From: Deltaproteobacteria bacterium
GTDB taxonomy: Bacteria; Myxococcota_A; UBA9160; PR03
Length of the DNA: 64,000 nucleotides
Assembly: GCA_035063765.1 (NCBI GenBank)
Contig: JAPSFT010000007.1
Coordinates: 208,065-272,064, forward strand
Direction of reading: 5' to 3'
Position numbers and translations under genes: made by a program. The notes below the pieces were generated by a model. That model saw only the letters and a program-made list of their open reading frames with translations, made no database searches and was not told the origin of the DNA. Of the stretch, positions 25,593 through 34,678 are shown piece after piece. The first letter of the stretch is position 1. The number at the start of each line of letters is the position of its first letter.

Positions 25593-27215
25593 TCAGCTCC
25601 GCATCCCCGGCGCCTCGTGGCCGCTCGCGACGACGTAGTCGTCGTAGCCCGCGCCGTAGGTGCGCGGATCGCCGGGGTTCAGCTCGAGCACGCGGTTCGT
25701 GAGCGCCGACAGGAAGTGGCGGTCGTGGGAGACCAGGAGCATCGTCCCCTCGAAGCCGCGCAGCGCGCGCACCAGCATCTCCTTGGTGGCGAGATCGAGG
25801 TGGTTGGTGGGCTCGTCGAGCACGAGGAAGTTCGGCGGGTCGTAGAGCATGCGCGCCAGCACGAGCCGCACCCGCTCGCCCCCCGAGAGCAGCCGGCAGC
25901 GCTTCTCCACCTCGTCGCCCGAGAAGCCGAAGCAGCCGGCCAGCGTGCGCAGCGAGCCGACCGACGCGGCCGGGAACGCGCGCTCGAGCGTCTCGTAGAC
26001 GCTGGCGTCGCCGTCCAGCTGCTCCATGGCGTGCTGGGCGAAGGTGCCCATCCGCACCGACGCCCCGATCGTGACGGTCCCGGCGTCGGGCGCCGTCTCG
26101 CCCGCCACGAGCCGGAGCAGCGTGGTCTTGCCCGCGCCGTTGGCGCCGAGCACGCACCAGCGCTCGCCGCGCCGGATCCACAGGTCGAAGCCGTCGAAGA
26201 GGACGCGTTCGCCATAGCGCTTGGCGAGGCCCGCGATGCGCACCACGTCGTCGCCCGAGCGCGGCGGCGCGCGGAACTCGAACTCGACGACCTGGCGCCG
26301 CTTCGGGGGCTCCACCCGCTCGATCTTCTCGAGCTTCTTGACCCGCGACTGCACCTGCGCGGCATGGCTCGCGCGCGCCTTGAAGCGCGCGATGAAGGCC
26401 TCCTCCTTGGCCAGCATCGCCTGCTGGCGCGCGTACTGCGCCTCCTGCTCGCGATCCGCGATCGCCCGCTGGCGCTCGTAGAAGGCGAGGTCGCCCGAGT
26501 AGGTCACGAGCTCGCCGCCGTCGATCTCGACGACCTTGCCGACCAGCCGGTTCAGGAACTCCCAGTCGTGGGAGGTCACCAGGACGGCCCCCTCGAAGCC
26601 GCGCAGCCAGCCCTCGAGCCACAGGATCGACTCGAGGTCCAGATGGTTGGTGGGCTCGTCGAGCAGGAGGGCATCGGGCTGGAGGATCAGGATGCGCGCC
26701 AGGCCTACGCGCACCTGCCAGCCGCCCGAGAGGGCGCCCACGTCGCCGTCCATCCAGGCCTGCGCGAAGCCGAGCCCCGCCAGGACCTCGCGCGCGCGCG
26801 ACTCGAGCGCGTAGCCCCCGAGCTCCTCGAAGCGCGCCTGCGCCTCGCCGTAGCGCGCGACCAGCGCGTCGAGCTCGGTGGCGCGCCCGGGATCGGCGAG
26901 CGCCTGCTCGAGCTCGTGGAGCGCGTGCGCCGCCTCGGCGACGGGGCCGGCGCCGTCGAGGGTGGCCTCCACCACCGTGCGGCCCTTCATCTCGCCGACG
27001 TCCTGGTGGAAGTGGCCGACCGTGATGCCGCGGTCGATCACGACCTGGCCGTCGTCGGGCTCCTCCTCGCGGGTGATCAGCCGGAAGAGCGTCGACTTGC
27101 CGGCTCCGTTCGGGCCGACGAGCCCCACCTTCTCGCCGCGCCCGATCGCCGCCGAGGCCTCGAGGAAGAGGATCTGCCGGCCATGGCGCTTCGAGACGCC
27201 GTCGATGCGGATCAT
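25593..27215 (-). CDS. ABC-F family ATPase (Uup/YbiT/EttA type)
   Basis: The 540-residue soluble protein has two ABC cassettes: Walker A GPNGAGKST and GANGAGKTT, signatures LSGGWQVRVGLA and LSGGERVRLVLA, and two DEPTNHLDL Walker B regions. They are joined by a charged linker helix (RQQAMLAKEEAFIARFKARA). There is no membrane domain. ABC-F proteins act at the ribosomal E site in translation control or antibiotic protection. ATG 27215 follows GGAGCCCCC. It shares a 20-bp upstream element with hflX, another ribosome-associated factor. Confidence 0.92.
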   Translation of the reverse strand: MIRIDGVSKRHGRQILFLEASAAIGRGEKVGLVGPNGAGKSTLFRLITREEEPDDGQVVIDRGITVGHFHQDVGEMKGRTVVEATLDGAGPVAEAAHALHELEQALADPGRATELDALVARYGEAQARFEELGGYALESRAREVLAGLGFAQAWMDGDVGALSGGWQVRVGLARILILQPDALLLDEPTNHLDLESILWLEGWLRGFEGAVLVTSHDWEFLNRLVGKVVEIDGGELVTYSGDLAFYERQRAIADREQEAQYARQQAMLAKEEAFIARFKARASHAAQVQSRVKKLEKIERVEPPKRRQVVEFEFRAPPRSGDDVVRIAGLAKRYGERVLFDGFDLWIRRGERWCVLGANGAGKTTLLRLVAGETAPDAGTVTIGASVRMGTFAQHAMEQLDGDASVYETLERAFPAASVGSLRTLAGCFGFSGDEVEKRCRLLSGGERVRLVLARMLYDPPNFLVLDEPTNHLDLATKEMLVRALRGFEGTMLLVSHDRHFLSALTNRVLELNPGDPRTYGAGYDDYVVASGHEAPGMRS

Positions 27216-27243
27216 GGGGGCTCCGGGGCCGGGACAGGGGTGC

Positions 27244-27263
27244 GGGGGTGTAACGCAGCCGCC
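27244..27263 (-). promoter_or_regulatory. Conserved 20-bp element upstream of the ABC-F gene
   Basis: On the minus strand this reads GGCGGCTGCGTTACACCCCC, 29-48 nt before the ABC-F start. It matches the element upstream of hflX (22911-22930) at 19 of 20 positions, with C-rich sequence following in both. A shared promoter or operator is inferred. Confidence 0.55.
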
Positions 27264-27414
27264 AACCGGCTGCCGGCTCCCCGGGGACCGGGCCCCGCAC
27301 CCGTCGATCTCGCCCAGACGCCGCCGCGGGTATCCTCCGCCGGGCCCGCGGAGAACGCCGGCCCCGGAGACGCAACGGAGCGCCCCGAGCGGGCGCAGGG
27401 AGCCCACAGGACGC

Positions 27415-29445
27415 ATGCAGGATCTCTCGCGACGCTCGTTCCTCCAGCTCGCCGGCGCCACCGTCGCCGTCACGATGTTCCCCCCGAGCATCCAGCGGGC
27501 GCTCGCCATCCCGGCGCGAGCGCGGCGCCGCAGCATCCTGGACATCGAACACGTCGTCATCCTGATGCAGGAGAACCGCGCCTTCGACCACTACTTCGGG
27601 ACGATGGCGGGCGTCCGCGGCTTCGGCGATCGCATCACGATCCCGCTCCCCGGCGGTCGCTCCGTGTGGGAGCAGCAGCTCGGCGACGGCACGACCGTGT
27701 TGCCCTACCACCTCGACGCGACGATCGGCAACGCGCAGCGGGTCTACGGCACGCCCCACACCTACCCCGACGCGCAGAGCGCCTGGGCGGCCGGAGCGAC
27801 GGGCCACTGGCCGCAGTTCAAGCAGCCGTGGTCGATGGGCTACTACACGGAGGCCGAGCTTCCCTTCCAGTTCGCGCTCGCCAACGCCTTCACCGTCTGT
27901 GATGCCTATCACTGCTCCTTCCACGGCGGCACGAACCCGAACCGGCTCTTCATGTTCACCGGCACGAACGACCCCTTCGCAACCGGCGGCGGACCAGCGA
28001 TCACGAACAAGAACGACTGGCTCGGACCGCCCGAGACCGGCTTCACCTGGACCACCTACGCCGAACGCCTCGAGGCGGCGGGGATCTCGTGGAAGGTCTA
28101 CCAGGACCTCTACGACAACTTCAGCGACAACTCCCTGGCCGGCTTCCGCCAGTACCGCGAGCCCTTCTACGCGGGCACGCCCTCGCCGCTCGTCGAGAAG
28201 GGGCTCTCGACGACGCTCACGAACGCGAACCTCGACGGGCTGCGCAACGACGTGCTCGCCGGCGCCCTGCCCCAGGTGTCGTGGGTCGTGGCGCCCGCGA
28301 TCTGGTCCGAGCATCCCGTCCCGTCGAGCCCGGTGCAGGGCGGCTTCTACACCCAGGAGGTGCTGAACGCCCTCACCGCCGACCCGGAGGTCTTCGCCCG
28401 GACGGTGCTGTTCGTGATGTTCGACGAGAACGACGGTTACTTCGACCACGTCCCGCCGCCCTGCGCGCCGTCGCTGCGGGCCGATCTCTCGCTGGCGGGC
28501 GCCAGCACGGTCGAAGACACGAGCGAGCGCTACACCGCCGACGGCGGCGTCTTCGGGCCGGGCCCGCGCGTGCCGATGACCATCGTCTCCCCGTGGACCC
28601 GGGGCGGGTGGGTCGACTCCGAAGCCTTCGACCACACCTCGCTGATCCGTTTCCTCGAGGTGCGCTTCGGGGTCCTCGAGCCCAACATCAGCCCCTGGCG
28701 GCGCGCGATGCTGGGGGACCTCACCTCGGCCTTCGAGTTCCGGCACCCGAATCGCACGCCCTTCACGGCGCTGCCGCAGCTCACGCGGGAAGAGGCGACG
28801 GCGATCTCCAGCGCGCAACAGGCGCTGCCGCAGGTGCCGATCCCGCTCGGCAGCGAGGGGACGGTGCCCGCCCAGGCGATCGGCTACCGGCGATCGCGCG
28901 CCCTGCCCTACGAGCTGGCGGCCGACGCGGAGGAGCTCGCGGGCGGCGTCCGGCTGGCGTTCCGGGCGACCGGCCGCGCGGGAGCGGTCTTCCACGTCTA
29001 CGACCGCCTCCAGCTCGAGGCCGGCCCCCGGCGCTACGCGGTCGAGGCCGGCGGGACGCTCGCGGACACCTGGCCGGCCGACGACGCCTACGACCTGTGG
29101 GTGATGGGACCGAACGGCTTCCTCCGGCACGTGCAGGGAAGGCTGCCTGCCGCCGGCGTCGAGGCGCAGGTCGAGGCCGGGAGGAGGGTCTCGATCCGGC
29201 TGATCAACGCGGGAGCGGCGCCGTGCACCTTCGTGCTGGCGCCGAACGCGTACCGGAAGCCGGCCTCGTACACGGTGCGGGTGCCCCCCGCCTCCGAGCG
29301 GATGCGCCGCTGGCACCTCTCGAGAAGCCACCGCTGGTACGACTTCACGGTGACGTGCAGCGAGGCACCCGACTTCTCCCGCCGCTTCGCGGGACGCGCC
29401 GAGAACGGACGGAGGGACATCAGCGATCCGGCGATGGGCACCTGA
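27415..29445 (+). CDS. Tat-exported phospholipase C-type phosphoesterase
   Basis: The 676-residue product starts with a twin-arginine signal (SRRSFLQLAGATVAV). The catalytic domain begins HVVILMQENRAFDHYFGTMAGV and includes HCSFHGGTNPNR and FVMFDENDGYFDHVPPP. These are the metal and phosphate sites of the PC-PLC/acid phosphatase AcpA family. The C-terminal ~220 residues contain the two beta-sandwich DUF756 repeats of non-hemolytic phospholipase C. Length matches the family (about 690). It probably releases phosphate or phosphocholine headgroups outside the cytoplasm. ATG 27415 has only a weak AGGA site. Confidence 0.92.
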   Translation: MQDLSRRSFLQLAGATVAVTMFPPSIQRALAIPARARRRSILDIEHVVILMQENRAFDHYFGTMAGVRGFGDRITIPLPGGRSVWEQQLGDGTTVLPYHLDATIGNAQRVYGTPHTYPDAQSAWAAGATGHWPQFKQPWSMGYYTEAELPFQFALANAFTVCDAYHCSFHGGTNPNRLFMFTGTNDPFATGGGPAITNKNDWLGPPETGFTWTTYAERLEAAGISWKVYQDLYDNFSDNSLAGFRQYREPFYAGTPSPLVEKGLSTTLTNANLDGLRNDVLAGALPQVSWVVAPAIWSEHPVPSSPVQGGFYTQEVLNALTADPEVFARTVLFVMFDENDGYFDHVPPPCAPSLRADLSLAGASTVEDTSERYTADGGVFGPGPRVPMTIVSPWTRGGWVDSEAFDHTSLIRFLEVRFGVLEPNISPWRRAMLGDLTSAFEFRHPNRTPFTALPQLTREEATAISSAQQALPQVPIPLGSEGTVPAQAIGYRRSRALPYELAADAEELAGGVRLAFRATGRAGAVFHVYDRLQLEAGPRRYAVEAGGTLADTWPADDAYDLWVMGPNGFLRHVQGRLPAAGVEAQVEAGRRVSIRLINAGAAPCTFVLAPNAYRKPASYTVRVPPASERMRRWHLSRSHRWYDFTVTCSEAPDFSRRFAGRAENGRRDISDPAMGT

Positions 29446-29480
29446 CGGCCCGGGCCGTCGCGGCAACTCCGGCCTCCGCG

Positions 29481-31013
29481 CTAGGAGAGCGCGCGCTTCT
29501 GGATCTTCCCCGATTCGTTCTTCGGCAGCTCGTCGCGCACGAGGATCTCGGATGGGACCTTGTACGCGGCAAGCCGCCGCCTGAGGTCCTTGCGGAGCTC
29601 CTCGACCTCGAGGCTCGCCCCGTCCCGTAGCGCCACGTACCCCACGATCCGCTCGCCGAGGATCTCGTCCTCCACCCCGATCACGGCCGCCTCGACGATC
29701 GCCGGATGCTCGAGGATCGCCTCCTCGATCTCCTTGGCCGAGACGCGGTGCGCCCCCGCCTTGATCATGTCGGCCTTGCGGCCCACGAGGAAGAGGAAGC
29801 CGTCCTCGTCGCGATAGCCGAGATCGCCGGTGTGGTAGCCGTGCTCGTCGAGCACGCGCGCGGTGGCCTCGGGGTCGTCCCAGTACCCGCGCATCAGGTT
29901 CGAGCCACGGGCCACGAGCTCGCCCTCCTCGCCCACGGCGGCTTCGGCGCCGCCAGGGAGGCGAACGGTGAGCTCCACGTTCGGGATCGCGATTCCGATC
30001 GATCCGATCTTCTCGGCCAGGCGCTCGGGCGGAACGTAGGACAGGCGCGCGCCCGCCTCCGTCGCACCGTACATGACGAAGATGCGCTTTCCGGGAAGCG
30101 CGTCGATCAGTTGCCGGGTGATCCGCGGGCTCATGGCGCCCCCGGCCTGGGTCACGTAGCGGAGGTGCTCGAGCGCACGTTCGGCCAGGTTCGAGCGGTG
30201 CAGCAGGATCGAGAAGGTCGACGGGACCCCCGAGAAGCCCGTACAGCGCTCCTGTTCGAGCGTGTCGAGAGCGGTGTTCGGGTACTGGAAGCGGTTCTCG
30301 ATCACGACCGTTCCACCGACCGCGGCGTGGGTGTTGAGGACCGACTTCCCGTACACGTAGTAGAAGGGAAGGACCGCGAGCACCCGATCCGAGGGTTCGA
30401 GCGCCAGGTAGGCAACGATCGAGCTCACGTTCGTCACCAGGTTCAGGTGCGTGAGCGTCGCACCTTGGGGGCGGCCGGTACTTCCCGAGGTGTAGATGAT
30501 CGCGGCGACGTCCAGGTCGATTCGCCGCCGGCTCGGGGGATCGGCCGTCGCCGTGGCCAGCGCCTCGCCGACCGGGATCCCGCGCACGGGCGTGGGGAGC
30601 AGGCGATCGGCTACGGGCTTCTCGAAGAAGATCGTCTCGACGGGTGTGCCCTGCGCGAGAGCCGCGATCAGGGCGCGTTCGCAGCCCGCTCCGACCACGG
30701 CATGGCGAGCGCCGCAATGACCCAGGAAGTACGCGAGCGAGGCGGGGTCCGCGGCGGTGTTGAGGGGCACGGCTACCCCGCCCGCCTTCAGGATGCCGTA
30801 GTAGGCCTCGACGTAGAGCGGGGAGTTGCGGGCGAGGAGGGCCACGCGATCACCCGCCCGGAGGCCCTCCCGGAGCAGCGCCGCCGCCAGGGCATTCGCC
30901 CCCGCATCGACCTCGGCGTAGGCGAGACCGCGCCCTTCGTGGACGAGGAACGGCTGCTCGGGCGTGCGCCGGGCGCTCTGCTCCAGGAATTCGTGGACGA
31001 GGTGGACTCGCAT
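29481..31013 (-). CDS. AMP-dependent acyl ligase next to the AsnB-ACP cluster
   Basis: The 510-residue ANL enzyme has P-loop IIYTSGSTGRPQGA, in which the usual Lys is Gln. It also has MYGATEAGARLSYVPPE, RKADMIKAGAHRVSAKEIEE and the A10 lysine in NESGKIQKRAL. The YGATEA...YVPPE region resembles ligases found in exosortase-associated polysaccharide loci. Start ATG 31013 has no strong ribosome site. It is divergent from asnB across 467 bp and could load a substrate onto the stand-alone ACP encoded there. That assignment is inference. Confidence 0.85.
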   Translation of the reverse strand: MRVHLVHEFLEQSARRTPEQPFLVHEGRGLAYAEVDAGANALAAALLREGLRAGDRVALLARNSPLYVEAYYGILKAGGVAVPLNTAADPASLAYFLGHCGARHAVVGAGCERALIAALAQGTPVETIFFEKPVADRLLPTPVRGIPVGEALATATADPPSRRRIDLDVAAIIYTSGSTGRPQGATLTHLNLVTNVSSIVAYLALEPSDRVLAVLPFYYVYGKSVLNTHAAVGGTVVIENRFQYPNTALDTLEQERCTGFSGVPSTFSILLHRSNLAERALEHLRYVTQAGGAMSPRITRQLIDALPGKRIFVMYGATEAGARLSYVPPERLAEKIGSIGIAIPNVELTVRLPGGAEAAVGEEGELVARGSNLMRGYWDDPEATARVLDEHGYHTGDLGYRDEDGFLFLVGRKADMIKAGAHRVSAKEIEEAILEHPAIVEAAVIGVEDEILGERIVGYVALRDGASLEVEELRKDLRRRLAAYKVPSEILVRDELPKNESGKIQKRALS

Positions 31014-31480
31014 CGGTTCGCTTCGGGTGGCTCCCCGTCTCTTGCGGTGAACGGAAGCAGCGAGCTGAACGGTGCGCCTGCCGCGGCGCCGGCCGGGGAG
31101 CCGGACCCGGGGCCGCGAGATCCCCGGAGACCGTAGAGGCTGTCGCGGCCCTGGCCCACGATCCTGCGTGCTCGTGACACGATCCCGAGCCGCGGCGCCA
31201 GGGCCGGCCCGGCAAGCGATCGCCGGGCGCGCTGCCCCGGCCCCGGGACCGGAGAGCCTCCTGGCACCGTGAACGAGGGGTATGCCAGACTCCAGCGCCC
31301 GGTCTGCCGGCCGTCGCGCAGGATCACGGTTTCGCGGCCGCGGGGCACCAGTCCATCCAGGGAAACGCGGGTTCGGGCACGCGGGGCCGGGCGGTGAGGC
31401 ACACGCGCGCGGCACGGCCTCACCGCAACCGCCGCGATGCCTCAGGGCGAACGCCGTCGGGTCGATAGACGGGAGCGATC
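31014..31480. other. 467-bp divergent control region with a 10-bp inverted repeat
   Basis: No gene is supported here. A perfect inverted repeat, GCGGTGAGGC (31391-31400) and GCCTCACCGC (31417-31426), lies 55 bp before the asnB start with a 16-nt spacer. It is a candidate operator or attenuator. A TATGCC hexamer at 31271-31276 resembles the -10 sites used elsewhere in the window. The rest is GC-rich sequence without further recognisable sites. Confidence 0.5.
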
Positions 31481-33412
31481 ATGTGTGGTGTGGTCGGCAT
31501 ATGCAGCCTGCGCGGCGAGCCCGTCGACCCGCAGCCCCTGGAGCGCATGCTCGGGATCCTGCGCCATCGTGGCCCCGATGCAACCGGCGTGTGGGCGGAA
31601 GGCCCCGTCGCCCTCGGCCACGCCCGCCTGTCCATCATCGACCTCGCTGGCGGATCGCAGCCCATGCGGAGCCAGGGGGGCGACCTGTGCATCACCTTCA
31701 ACGGCGAGATCTTCAACTACGTGGAGCTCCGCGAGGAGCTCGTGCGCCGCGGGCACCGGTTCCGGACCCGCTCCGACACCGAGGTCATCCTTCACCTCTA
31801 CGAGGAGAAGGGCGAGGACTGCGTCCACGACCTCAACGGCCAGTGGGCCTTCGCGATCTGGGACCGGAGACGCAGATCGCTGTTCCTCTCCCGGGATCGT
31901 GTCGGTGTCCGACCGCTCTACTACACCGTCGCCGAGGGGCAGTTCCTGTTCGCGTCCGAGGTGAAGGCCCTCTTCGCGCACGGTGCCCCTGCGCGGCGCA
32001 TCGATCTGCGCGGACTCGATCAGGTGCTCACGTTCTGGACGCCGATTGCGCCGCGCACCGTCTTCGAGAACGTGAAGCAGCTTCCTCCGGGATCGTCCAT
32101 GCGGGTGTGCGACGGGAAGACCACCACCTGGTCGCATTGGGACGTCCGCTTCGAGCAGGCCCTCGGCCACACCTCGATCGACGAGAACGCCGAGCGGCTT
32201 CGCGAGCGGCTGATCGACGCCACGCGCCTGCGCCTGCGCGCCGACGTGCCGACGGGAGCGTACCTCAGCGGAGGCCTCGACTCCTCCATCGTCGTGGCGA
32301 TGATCGCGCGATTCACCGACACACCGCTACGTACGTTCTCGATCACCTTCGAGGATCCCGAGTACGACGAGAGCGCCTTCCAGAAGGAGGTCGCGCGTCA
32401 CCTCGGTACGGACCACTATCCGGTGCACTGCACGAAGGCGGACATCGGGCGGGTGTTCCCGGCCGTGATCTGGCACGCGGAGACGCCTCTCGTGCGCACG
32501 GCTCCCGCCCCGCTCTACCTGCTGGCCCAGCGCGTGCGCGCAGACGGGCTCAAGGTCGTGCTCACCGGAGAGGGCTCCGACGAGGTCCTGGGCGGCTACG
32601 ACATCTTCAAGGAAGCGAAGATCCGCGCCTTCTGGGCACGCCAGCCGCAGTCGCGCCTGCGCCCCCTGCTGTTGCGGCGCCTCTATCCCTACATGAAGAA
32701 CATCCAGGCCCAGCCACCCGCCTACCTGCGCGCCTTCTTCCACGTGAGCGGGTCGCTGCGGGCCAACCCCTTCTTCTCCCACCTGCCGCGCTGGGACCTC
32801 ACGGCGAAGGCGAAGCTCCTCTACGCCCCTGCCGTGCGGGAGGCCCTCGCCGGCCACGATCCGTTCGCGGCCGCACGCGCGCTCCTGCCGCCGGACTTCG
32901 AGCGCTGGGACCTCCTCGAACAGGCGCAGTTCCTGGAGATGCGGATCCTGATGCCGGGCTACATCCTCGCCTCCCAGGCAGACCGCGTGGCGATGGCGCA
33001 CTCGGTCGAGGCTCGTTTCCCCTTCCTCGACGTGGGCGTGATGGAGCTGGCCGCGCGCATGCCGCCCACGCACAAGATGAAGGTCCTCGACGAGAAGCAC
33101 GTCCTCAAGCGCGCGGCACGTGATCTCCTGCCTCCCTCCGTCCTGCAGCGTCCCAAGCAGCCCTACCGCGCACCCGACGGCGAGAGCCTGCTCGGTGGCG
33201 CAAACGGTGTCGGGCGTCCAGACTACGTGCGAGCACTGCTCGATCCCCGGCGCATCGAGGTCGATGGCTTGTTCGATGCCGACGCCGTGACGAAGCTCGT
33301 GGCGAAGTTCGACAAGGGGCGTGCGATCGGCGTCAGGGACGACATGGCGGTCGTGAGCGTGATCTCGACCCAGCTCCTGCTGGAGCAGTACATCAACGGC
33401 TTTCGAGGGTGA
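31481..33412 (+). CDS. asnB: Asparagine synthase (glutamine-hydrolysing) family amidotransferase
   Basis: The 643-residue product begins MCGVVGI, so Cys2 is available as the glutaminase nucleophile. RHRGPD, FNGEIFNY and SDTEVILHLYEE complete the class-II GATase domain (residues 1-210). The synthetase domain has the PP-loop YLSGGLDSSI and GEGSDEVLGGYD. The protein is longer than E. coli AsnB (554). ATG 31481 follows GGGAGCGATC. The downstream ACP and NadE-like genes overlap, suggesting a specialised amide-forming role rather than free asparagine synthesis; the substrate is unknown. Confidence 0.9.
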   Translation: MCGVVGICSLRGEPVDPQPLERMLGILRHRGPDATGVWAEGPVALGHARLSIIDLAGGSQPMRSQGGDLCITFNGEIFNYVELREELVRRGHRFRTRSDTEVILHLYEEKGEDCVHDLNGQWAFAIWDRRRRSLFLSRDRVGVRPLYYTVAEGQFLFASEVKALFAHGAPARRIDLRGLDQVLTFWTPIAPRTVFENVKQLPPGSSMRVCDGKTTTWSHWDVRFEQALGHTSIDENAERLRERLIDATRLRLRADVPTGAYLSGGLDSSIVVAMIARFTDTPLRTFSITFEDPEYDESAFQKEVARHLGTDHYPVHCTKADIGRVFPAVIWHAETPLVRTAPAPLYLLAQRVRADGLKVVLTGEGSDEVLGGYDIFKEAKIRAFWARQPQSRLRPLLLRRLYPYMKNIQAQPPAYLRAFFHVSGSLRANPFFSHLPRWDLTAKAKLLYAPAVREALAGHDPFAAARALLPPDFERWDLLEQAQFLEMRILMPGYILASQADRVAMAHSVEARFPFLDVGVMELAARMPPTHKMKVLDEKHVLKRAARDLLPPSVLQRPKQPYRAPDGESLLGGANGVGRPDYVRALLDPRRIEVDGLFDADAVTKLVAKFDKGRAIGVRDDMAVVSVISTQLLLEQYINGFRG

Positions 33413-33690
33413 GCAACGTGCAGGAAATCCTGGAGCAGGTCCGGAACTTCGTGGTGGAGACCTTCCTGTTGGGGGGCGACGAGTCGGCGCTCGGCAACGA
33501 GGACTCGTTTCTCGACACGGGTCTCATCGACTCGACGGGGGTCCTCGAGCTCATCGCCTTCCTCGAAGAGCGATTTGCGCTCCAGGTGGCGGACGAGGAG
33601 ATGATCCCCGAGAACCTCGACTCCATCGCACGAGTCGCTCGCTTCGTCCACGCGAAGGGAAAGGAGCAGGCGGATGGTCGTGTCGCGTGA
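33409..33690 (+). CDS. Stand-alone acyl carrier protein
   Basis: The 93-residue protein has ACP features: the acceptor Ser42 in GLIDSTGVLELIAFLEERF (DST instead of DSL), an acidic helix II, and the C-terminal helix LDSIARVARFV. A phosphopantetheine arm on Ser42 would carry a thioester intermediate. GTG 33409 overlaps the asnB stop (GTGA), and the 3' end overlaps the next gene by 17 nt. Its position between two amidating enzymes and near an acyl ligase suggests a dedicated carrier rather than the housekeeping AcpP. Confidence 0.9.
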   Translation: MSNVQEILEQVRNFVVETFLLGGDESALGNEDSFLDTGLIDSTGVLELIAFLEERFALQVADEEMIPENLDSIARVARFVHAKGKEQADGRVA

Positions 33691-34678
33691 GATCCCCCGC
33701 GACGTGCTGAAGCTCGACGGGGAGGCGGCAACCGACCAGATCGTCCGGACGCTTCGCGAGGCCGTCTTCCAGCGCTTTCGCAAGCGCGGCGTCGTGGTGG
33801 CCGTCTCGGGCGGTATCGACAGCAGCGTGGTCGCGGCGCTCGCCGTGCGGGCCTTCGGCCCCGAGCGGGTCTTCGCGCTCCTGCTGCCCGAGGGGGAGTC
33901 TGCGGCGGCGCACGAGTCGAGAGAGCTCGGCCTCGAGCTCGTCCGCTCGCTCGCGGTAGAGCACGTGATCGAGGACCTCAGCGAGACCCTGCGAGCCGTT
34001 GGCTGCTACCGCCGCCGCGACGAGGCGATCCGCCAGGTGATTCCCGAGTACGGCGAGGGCTGGAAGAGCAAGATCGTCCTGCCGAGCGTGGTGGACAGCG
34101 ACCAGTACCGGGTCTTCTCCGTGGTGGCCCGCGCGCCCGATGGACGCGAGGTGCGCGCACGCATGAGTACCGAGGCCTATCTCGGCGTCGTCGCGGCCAC
34201 GAACTTCAAGCAGCGGACACGCAAGATGCTCGAGTACTACCACGCGGACCGCCTGAACTACGCCGTCGCCGGCACGCCGAACCGCCTCGAGTACGATCAG
34301 GGCTTCTTCGTGAAGGGCGGCGACGGCCTCGCCGACGTGAAGCCGATCGCCCATCTGTACAAGACGCAGGTCTACGCGCTCGCCGCCCACCTGGGCGTTC
34401 CGGAGAACATCCGCCGGCGGCCGCCGACCACGGACACCTACTCGCTGCCGCAGTCGCAGGAGGAGTTCTACTTCTCGCTCCCCTACGACCAGATGGACCT
34501 GTGCTTGTGGGGCCGCACGAATGGCGTCGAGCCGGCGGCGGTCGGCAGGTTGCTCGGCCTCTCCGAGGAGCAGGTGAGTCGGGTCTACCGGGACATCGAC
34601 GGCAAGCGGCGCGTGACCGACTACCTGCGAGCCGAGCCCGTGCTCGTGGAAGCCATCCCGCCTCGCGAGGATGCGTGA
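33674..34678 (+). CDS. NAD-synthetase-like ATP-pyrophosphatase without glutaminase domain
   Basis: The 334-residue product has the N-type PP-loop VSGGIDSS at 44-51. Its NadE-like core reads GTPNRLEYDQGFFVKGGDG, then DVKPIAHLYKTQVYALAAHLG. The canonical GTGNKSE motif is changed to GTPNRLE, and the C-terminal loop reads DTYSLPQSQEEFYFSLPYDQ, unlike classical NAD synthetases. It lacks the nitrilase glutaminase of eukaryote-type enzymes. It could adenylate a carboxylate and add ammonia on a cluster-specific substrate. ATG 33674 lies inside the end of the ACP gene. Confidence 0.8.
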   Translation: MVVSREIPRDVLKLDGEAATDQIVRTLREAVFQRFRKRGVVVAVSGGIDSSVVAALAVRAFGPERVFALLLPEGESAAAHESRELGLELVRSLAVEHVIEDLSETLRAVGCYRRRDEAIRQVIPEYGEGWKSKIVLPSVVDSDQYRVFSVVARAPDGREVRARMSTEAYLGVVAATNFKQRTRKMLEYYHADRLNYAVAGTPNRLEYDQGFFVKGGDGLADVKPIAHLYKTQVYALAAHLGVPENIRRRPPTTDTYSLPQSQEEFYFSLPYDQMDLCLWGRTNGVEPAAVGRLLGLSEEQVSRVYRDIDGKRRVTDYLRAEPVLVEAIPPREDA

